Assembly: GCA_030704615.1 (NCBI GenBank)
Contig: JAKLZA010000295.1
Coordinates: forward strand, 1 to 47,000
Source of the DNA: Takakia lepidozioides
Lineage: Eukaryota; Streptophyta; Takakiopsida; Takakiales; Takakiaceae
DNA: 47,000 nt
Reading direction: 5' to 3'
The notes beneath the pieces are model-generated. The model saw only the letters and a program-made list of their open reading frames with translations, ran no database searches and had not been told where the DNA came from. Shown in pieces: positions 40,807 through 47,000 of this stretch. Each line of letters starts with the position of its first letter. The stretch's first letter is position 1. The translations under genes were made by a program, and so were the position numbers.

Positions 40807-41480
40807 TTATCCACTCCATGTCAAGTCCACCCTAGTTGGCAGGGAGAGGATGTACTCATAAGACGTTGTTTGCCGTAGCCTTGTGGCCATTGACCCGTGC
40901 CCAGTTTGAGCGGAACACGAAGGGACAGAAACTACATTTGTCAGGGCTGACGCCGGTAGTATGACTCCGTGAAACAGACAATTGATCCAAGTTTTCCAGA
41001 TATCCTCTAGAAATCCTTTACACAAACATCTCTGTGTCTGATTTGCCACCTGGCTTTTGGCTCAGCCTCGAGATTTTCAAAAGTTGGTAAACAGAGGTAC
41101 AGGAATAATTCCCTTGAACCCCCATGTCACAGACTGGAAACAAGTTCAGGGAAGTTTCCTGGGCAGGGAGAGAATGTTTGCCATATGACTCCGTGAAACA
41201 GACAATTGATCCGAGGTTTCCAGATATCTCTCTCGAAATCCCTTTACACAAGCATCAATCTGCTGTGTGTGAGTGGGCAGGGAGGGAGAGAGATGTACTC
41301 ATAAGACTTTGTTTGCGGTAGCCTTGTGGCCATAGACCCCTTACAGGATTTCTTTTTCGCATTGAACAAAAACCAGATGACAAGTGAACGCCTCATTGGA
41401 CAAGTTTGGGCGGAACAAAAGGGACCAGAAACTACCTTTGTGAGGGGCTCACTCTGGTAGTATGACTTACCTTGATACAA
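40807..41480 (-). repeat. Extra copies of the LINE 3' end
   Basis: Two further partial copies of the LINE 3' tail follow one another (about 40845-41090 and 41240-41480). The marker is the complement of CTCATAAGACGTTGTTTGC and a block ending ATCAATCTGCTGTGTG. The same tail is found near 38385-38590 and 45265-45450. They look like repeated 5'-truncated insertions or unequal exchange within the family. Confidence 0.65.
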
Positions 41481-41602
41481 ACTTAGTTCAGGCTTTCCAA
41501 TATCCTCTAGGGCCCTTCACACAAGCATCAATCTGCTGTGTGTGAGCAGCCCAATGCTCACAAAAGTTAGACCCCAACAGGGCCAGGGCTTTAGGCTCAG
41601 CC

Positions 41603-41992
41603 TCAAGATTTTGAAAGTTGGTGAACAGAGGTGCTGAGACAATGTTCTTGATTGTCCTGAAGAGGGTCATTCTCTGGTGAGAATATCCCGGACAATGTAT
41701 CAGAAAATGGATAGTCTTCAGGTTGCCCACACATTGGACAATTACAATCTCTTCCTCTCTGCATCTGTTGATTATTCAAAGGTAGGCTTCCCACCCTTAG
41801 TTTAAATTTCAGTCTAGTGCCAAGGTAGGTAGGGCCCTTGAGATCATCCTTAAGGTCCTTGCCCATGTCACAGATGGAAACAAGTTCAGGGAAGTTTTTA
41901 TGCCTAACTTCATTTTCATCGGACAGTCTTTGGGCATCAGACATGGCTTTGGACACAACCCCCTCCAGGTCAGCTTCATCCAGTAGGGTCAA
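41603..41992 (-). CDS. LINE C-terminal zinc-binding region
   Basis: The C-terminal tail of copy 2: charged helices (LDEADLEGVVSKAMSDAQRL), the block RVGSLPLNNQQMQRGRDC and a CPMC pair that belongs to the CCHC-like zinc motif found after plant LINE RTs; the HFLIHCPGY half is in the adjacent frame (41730-41640). It may help bind element RNA. Confidence 0.6.
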   Translation of the reverse strand: MTLLDEADLEGVVSKAMSDAQRLSDENEVRHKNFPELVSICDMGKDLKDDLKGPTYLGTRLKFKLRVGSLPLNNQQMQRGRDCNCPMCGQPEDYPFSDTLSGIFSPENDPLQDNQEHCLSTSVHQLSKS

Positions 41993-42368
41993 TTGATGAG
42001 GACTGATATCAGATACTTGAAATTCTCATCTACCTTTTTCCACCACGACTTGGCCTGTTTAACAGGATGGTCTTGCTTCCAAGAAACAGATTCGATTATC
42101 TTAGTGTATCTGGTATTAGGCATGCGATTCAACTGACCCCACCATCTGACCTTGAATTCATCATGCCGAGAGCTTAAGGGAGGTATGCCAAATTCACCCC
42201 GAACAGCCACATTAGCTGTTCTACAACAACCTGCCATGATTTCTTTGAGCACCGGGGCCTGAATGGATTCTAGGGATTTAGCTTGGTTGGAGGTTTCGAC
42301 CCCCACAGCAGATGCGTACCAAGGCCGGCCTTATAGCATTACAAAGCATGGTCCTTTTAACTTCAGCA

Positions 42369-43067
42369 TTAATCCCTCTGCAGTGGAAAAAATCTAGTAA
42401 AACCCACAGCTTCGCGTTTAGCTGATCGAATCACTTTTTGTATATGTGCATCCCAGTTACAGTTGTACGAAAACTCAACACCAAGATAAGTGTAGGAAGG
42501 GAGTACAGGAATCTCTTCGTCGCCCCATTTCCATTTGAGATACCCTCCTCCCTCCCCACAGTCGTTGAATGCCATCACTGCGCATTTACTAATTTTAGCT
42601 TCTAGCCTCCACAGGTCAAAGAACCTCTTCGCACAATCAATCAGCTCCTGGAGACTGGATGGGGTATCCTCTGGGCCTGCGAAGTCATCCGCAAACATAA
42701 GAGCTGGTATGGTGGCATCACCCATCTTTAGCCCAAACCCCTCACTTTCCACATCTTCAAGAAGCTGATTAATGAAGACATTGAAGAGCAGTGGGGAGAG
42801 GGTACAACCTTGTGCTACACCTTGGTCAATATCAAAGAAGTTAGACTTCTGTCCATTGACCGTAATACGACTTTTGGCCGTAATACGATACCCTCCTCCC
42901 TCCCCACAGTCGTTGAATGCCATCACTGCGCATTTACTAATTTTAGCTTCTAGCCTCCACAGGTCAAAGAACCTCTTCGCACAATCAATCAGCTCCTGGA
43001 GATTGGATGGGGTATCCTCTAGGCCTGCGAAGTCATCCGCACATAAGAGCTGGTATGGTGGCATCAC
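42369..43067 (-). CDS. LINE reverse transcriptase, palm (duplicated) and thumb
   Basis: Contains the second half of the RT: GVAQGCTLSPLLFNVF, the catalytic FADD (ALMFADDFAG), the SKCAVMAFNDCGEGGGY segment and the thumb-like YLGVEFSYNCNWDAHI. The segment around the catalytic box occurs twice in tandem; the first has CADD after a small deletion, the second FADD. The duplication adds about 116 residues to the palm and should abolish normal folding. Confidence 0.85.
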   Translation of the reverse strand: MMPPYQLLCADDFAGLEDTPSNLQELIDCAKRFFDLWRLEAKISKCAVMAFNDCGEGGGYRITAKSRITVNGQKSNFFDIDQGVAQGCTLSPLLFNVFINQLLEDVESEGFGLKMGDATIPALMFADDFAGPEDTPSSLQELIDCAKRFFDLWRLEAKISKCAVMAFNDCGEGGGYLKWKWGDEEIPVLPSYTYLGVEFSYNCNWDAHIQKVIRSAKREAVGFTRFFPLQRD

Positions 43068-43222
43068 CCATCTTTAGCCCAAACCCCTCACTTTCCACAT
43101 CTTCAAGAAGCTGATTAATGAAGACATTGAAGAGCAGTGGGGAGAGGGTACAACTTGTGCTACACCTTGGTCAATATCAAAGAAGTTAGACTTCTGTCCA
43201 TTGACCGTAATACGACTTTTGG
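42539..43222. repeat. Tandem duplication of 348 bp inside the LINE RT
   Basis: Units 42539-42877 and 42887-43222 are almost identical, differing by a handful of bases and small indels. The unit length of 348 bp is 116 codons, so the frame is kept. The high identity compared with the decayed rest of the element indicates a recent duplication or an assembly artefact. Confidence 0.9.
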
Positions 43223-43754
43223 TGTTGCATGAAGGTTGTGGACCATCCTCCATCTTTCCCCTGATCCCAGAAGACCAAAACCGGAGCCATAGCCCGTCAC
43301 ACCATATTGTGTCATAGGCCTTTTTGACATCCAGGACGAAGACAAAAGTGGGCTTTCCTTCTTTTTTCCTTCCCTGGATGGTCTGACTTAGAGTGAAGAT
43401 ATGGTCAGTGCAGCCCCTATGTCTCCAAAAGCCAGCCTGGCCTTCACGGAAACCACCTCTAGACTCCAGATCCACATTGAGACGGGTGCTCATAATCCTA
43501 CAAAATAGCTTGCCAACTGCACTAAGAAGTGTGATACCGTGATAGTTCCCAGGTTCTTCTCTGTCCCCTTTCTTATACAGGTTGACAATGACTCCCTGTC
43601 TCCAGCGAAAGGGGATCACTTCAGTCTGCCAAATAAGGTTAAAGAGAAGGGCAAGGGCCTGTTTCATAGGGTCACCACGATACTTAATTAGCTCACTGAC
43701 AATGCCATCAAGCCCCCCTGCTTTATAGCCGCTTAGATCCTTTACAGCTTCCAT
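43074..43754 (-). CDS. LINE reverse transcriptase, N-terminal half
   Basis: Catalyses target-primed reverse transcription. It shows the RT fingers and early palm of non-LTR elements: GLDGIVSELIKY, NYHGITLLSAVGKLF, GFREGQAGFWRHRGCTDHIFT-like segment, and FVLDVKKAYDTIW with a catalytic-type Asp. Near 43150 a single C is missing compared with the duplicated copy (ACAACTTG against ACAACCTTG), which throws the last 30 codons out of frame. It continues as the piece at 43067-42369. Confidence 0.85.
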   Translation of the reverse strand: MEAVKDLSGYKAGGLDGIVSELIKYRGDPMKQALALLFNLIWQTEVIPFRWRQGVIVNLYKKGDREEPGNYHGITLLSAVGKLFCRIMSTRLNVDLESRGGFREGQAGFWRHRGCTDHIFTLSQTIQGRKKEGKPTFVFVLDVKKAYDTIWCDGLWLRFWSSGIRGKMEDGPQPSCNTKSRITVNGQKSNFFDIDQGVAQVVPSPHCSSMSSLISFLKMWKVRGLG

Positions 43755-45000
43755 GACCTCAGAAGAACTAATGGGTGCATTGTAGACCTTTCAGATATAC
43801 TCCAGTTCATCAGGGCTATCTTGGAATATAGGAACAGTTGTTTGTGCTGTGTCCTTCCATTCTTTGAAAGGCCCCTCACTATTAGAGTTAGATTTATGGT
43901 TCCTTAAACACTGCAGGCCAACCAGAATCTTATCATTACCACCATGGTGGTTCAAGTTAATGTCTTGGTACAAAGTACTTTCTTCTGAGCTCTTACAAGC
44001 TGGTTAACATCTTCGCGCCACCACAGATGTTTGTCGTTTTTGATACTACAGCAGTCTTTACCGAAGTTCCTTGCTGATCATTTCACACTATCACACAGGA
44101 AATCACGGTCAAAGAATCCCACACCGTTCTGACCATGCTTAGCCGAGGCCGCCCTGAGAGCATACATCTTACCGAACCATTTATAGCCACCGATATCCCA
44201 ACCAGCTTGTCTGGAGTTCCCACGTCTCCTGCCCAGCACAAATGTGAATGCCATTTGCTTGAAGAACTTGGCCCCACTTGAAATTGTTTCCTTTGGCTAG
44301 TTAGCCCACAGAAGTTAAAGGTGCCAGTCGCAGACCAGCTTTATGCATATGGATTGTCTGTCGTCTAGGTGACGTTTGAATGCCCCTAGACACCCTGCAA
44401 TTCTGCATTGATGGGTCTGTTTCATTGCGTGTAGGCTTTGATTGTCTCGCGCAGACTTTGAGGGTTGGCATGCCATTGAGCGTGCCATACCCTTCTTTCG
44501 CTTGTTGATCAATCCCTGCATGCATAGGTATCTCTGCAATTTCTGGGGCAACCTCTTCCAGGTCTTCAAACAAATTGGAAACTTTCAGTTTGAAGTCCAC
44601 ATCCTTGACTGTCTTCCCCGAGTGCCTCATTGAATCGCCCATGTCTATGACTGCTCTCCAACCAGTCAGGCGTCTAACTTCTCTGAGGTACTTTGAAGTG
44701 AATCTCTACTTGTAGCATTCTTAGGCGTTGTCACCTTCCATGCACCTCTGATACCAAGTCTTGAGATGGTGCCATCAGCCACATGATCCAAGCCTAAATT
44801 TGAGCAAGTAGTCTTAAAGGACACATCGTCCATCCTGGGATCCTCCCCAAAAACTACACAAGAAGCTCTAGCTTTGGCACAAGCGACTTGGGAAGTACGG
44901 ACGGTATTTGAATTTTCATGTTTAAGCACAAGGGCAAACCGTAGCCCACGCGCTGAGCATGCCAGACAGAGCATACAACTGCCCACTTTGATGGAGGGGC

Positions 45001-46310
45001 TTCCCCCCAGCAGCAGGGGTCCGCTTGTTACCGTTCAGAGATCATCACTCCAAAGGAGGTGCAGTGAATAGCCCACATAGACATATTCTAAAGAGGGAGA
45101 GGCCCCAATCTCTCCAACTAAATCCAATGTACTACCTTACCCAAAGCAGAGTGCTTCAGGTCGAAACAAACACAAGGTCACAAGGCTAGCCTTTAGTCAT
45201 GGAGACAATCATCTACTCCCGTATCGAGTCCACCCAATGACAATAGGCTTCCTAGTGAGAGAAAAATATACTCATAAGACGTTGTTTGCTGTACCCTTGC
45301 GGCCATTGACCCCGTGCCCAGTTTGAGCGGACACAAAGCGACGGAATCTACCGGGCTGACGCTGGTAGTATGACTTACCTTGGAACAGACAATTGATCCG
45401 AGTTTTCCAGATATCCTCTAGAAATCCCTTTACACGAGCATCAATCTGCTGTGTGTGATTTGCCCAACAAAAGGGCCTGGGCTTTTGGCTCAGCCTTGAG
45501 ATTTTCAAAGTTGGTAAACAGGTACAGGCACAACTCCCTTGATGGAATTGAAGAGGGCATCTGGTGAGAGTACCAAGGACAATGAATGAATATTGTCTTC
45601 AGGTTGCCCACACAACGGGTATTTGCAATCCCCCTTTCCTCTCTGCATCTGTTTGCTGTTCGAAGGTAGGCTTCCCGCCCTGAGTTTAGGTTTCAGTCTA
45701 GTGCCGAGAATGGGTAAACCCTTGAGGTCATCAATGATGTCCTCCCCCATGTAACAGACTGGAAAAAGTTTTTCTGCCTAACTTCATTTTCATCAGACAA
45801 TTTCCTGGCAACAGAGATGGCTTTGGACACTACAGCCTCTAAGTCAGATTTATCCAGCAGGGTCAAGACTTGCGGACTTAGATTCAGATCCTGGAGAATC
45901 TCTTCTACCTCTTCCGCCAGGACTTAGCCTGTTGACAGGGCGATCCTGCTTCCAGGATATAGAGTCGAATAACTTCGGGTATCTGATATTAGTCATACGT
46001 TGTTGCTGACCCCACCATGTGACCTTGAATTCATCTTGTTGCTTAGATAGTGAGATAGGGTAGTTAGTTGGCAAGCTACAGGGGGTTGCCATAGGCTGAA
46101 GCAGGGCCGTCATGAGGTCTTATGACTTACCTTGGAACAGACAATTAATCAGTTTTCCAGATATACTCTAGAAATCCCTTCACAGAAGCATCAATCTGCT
46201 GTGTGTGGTTTGCCAAATCACGAGGCCCCAAAAGGGCCTGGGCTTTTGGCTCAGCCTCAAGACTTTCAAAGTTGGTAAACAGAGGTTCAGGCAGAATTCC
46301 CTTGATGAGC
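45001..46310 (-). mobile_element. LINE copy 3, 3' end only
   Basis: From about 46113 to 45270 the minus strand repeats the C-terminal pieces of copy 2 (FKVTWWGQQQRM, SISWKQDRPVN, then RAGSLPSNSKQMQRG and PLCGQPEDN), followed by the 3' tail. A further fragment of the tail lies at 46120-46310. No RT or endonuclease is present. This is typical of 5'-truncated LINE insertion. Confidence 0.7.
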
Positions 46311-47000
46311 GAGAGGGAGATAGGAAGAAAGACAGAGAGAGTCTAATCTAAGTCTAAGAATCTAAGAATCTAAGTCTTCCACACTTAGATAAGTTTATAT
46401 GACAATGACAGTCCAACAATAAGACTGTCATTTCAGATTCTACTCAAGCCAAAACCATAGTTGTTAGATCTAGTATTCAAAGCTAGGATTGATATCAACA
46501 TTATGGTAAAGAGAAAACTTCAATCATGGTAAAAGATACATTTCAAGTGGTTACCAAACTATATGTTTAAAGAGCCGAACCTCATTACAGGTGTGAGAAG
46601 TCATTAGACAGCAGCCACTCCTAGCTATCAAGGCAAAGATGAGGCCTTACCTGGTCCCATCACAAGCACCCCACAAAACCAATAGGTTATTGACCCTTGT
46701 GGAACTCCAGGTATACGGCATCACCTAGTTGTTATCCATGTCCACCATGAGAGACTGAAACTGAAGTCTTAAATGACAACCAGAACATGCAGCAGCAAAT
46801 TAGCAAAACAATTGAACCTGTTTGCTCAATCTTTCTACCTGGCTGTTCCTTGAGGAAGAGGCATTGTAGTCAGTCTTCTCCTTCCCTCTTGCAAGAGCCT
46901 TCCTCCTTAGAGATGAACAGTGGGAGCTGCTATTCTCTTTATCCCTACTCCTGAAGTAAGGAACGTGGGAAAGAGACCCAGCTCATTAAGAGCCACCGCC
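46311..47000. other. No recognised gene
   Basis: A short TCTAAG-type repeat (about 46340-46380) is the only structure. The rest is mixed AT-rich DNA with no convincing frame on either strand. Confidence 0.4.

Larger units (their letters stand above)
41488..45000 (-). mobile_element. LINE copy 2, most complete
   Basis: Minus-strand order: leader (44986-44666, EDPRMDDVSFKTTC and VADGTISR as in copy 1); an ORF piece (44642-44301); endonuclease debris (44300-43800, with GQNGVGFF); RT (43754-42369); and a C-terminal region with WWGQLNRMPNTR and a zinc-binding CPMCGQPED (42306-41488). The endonuclease-plus-RT layout is that of APE-type LINEs. The RT palm is duplicated in tandem (see 42539-43222). 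Several frame changes. Confidence 0.8.

Noticed and set aside
1-47000. tRNA, rRNA and riboswitch genes
   Set aside because: No cloverleaf, rRNA-like or riboswitch-like sequence was recognised on either strand by reading; a covariance-model scan would be needed to exclude them.

Overview
The window is eukaryotic nuclear DNA that is almost entirely repeats. GT-AG introns interrupt several genes, plant-type Ty3/gypsy, Mutator-like (MULE) and LINE elements are present, and one broken host gene resembles a plant P-loop kinase. Together with a Ty3/gypsy element that carries its own cytosine-5 DNA methyltransferase, an arrangement reported from charophyte algae, this suggests a streptophyte alga with a large repeat-rich genome, possibly Chara-like. 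The species assignment is inference.

Layout. 1-2378: unrecognised DNA with weak coding fragments. 2379-10480: a decayed Ty3/gypsy element reading gag - protease - DNA methyltransferase - reverse transcriptase/RNase H - integrase - PHD finger - 3' LTR region. Three one-base frameshifts and two in-frame stops split it. The stop between the methyltransferase and reverse transcriptase parts has a perfect TMV-type readthrough context. 10481-23985: two diverged MULE transposase genes in convergent orientation (12068-15652 plus, 18493-22092 minus) that share one intron position. They are surrounded by four families of short tandem arrays built on the same GGCGCC-centred palindrome. 24478-27072: a multi-exon gene with a ParB/sulfiredoxin-like motif and the same palindromes in its introns. 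27049-29530: an element with inverted repeats of about 420-450 bp, a TATA box in its left repeat and a spliced unknown gene inside. 29531-30130: a minisatellite. 30136-32882 (minus): a broken coiled-coil gene. 36217-38291: exons of a phosphoribulokinase/uridine kinase-like P-loop kinase, ending where LINE debris starts. 38300-46310 (minus): at least three nested or tandem copies of one LINE family, one with its RT palm segment duplicated in frame. 46311-47000: nothing recognised.

How it fits together. The gypsy element makes capsid, protease, RT/RNase H and integrase for replication. The fused methyltransferase could methylate element or target DNA, and the PHD finger could steer integration to chromatin. 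The GGCGCC palindromes are CG-rich and cluster around the MULEs and the ParB-like gene, so they are candidate binding sites for one of those proteins. Single-base frameshifts occur in nearly every gene, including the host kinase, so sequence decay and uncorrected assembly indels must both be considered.
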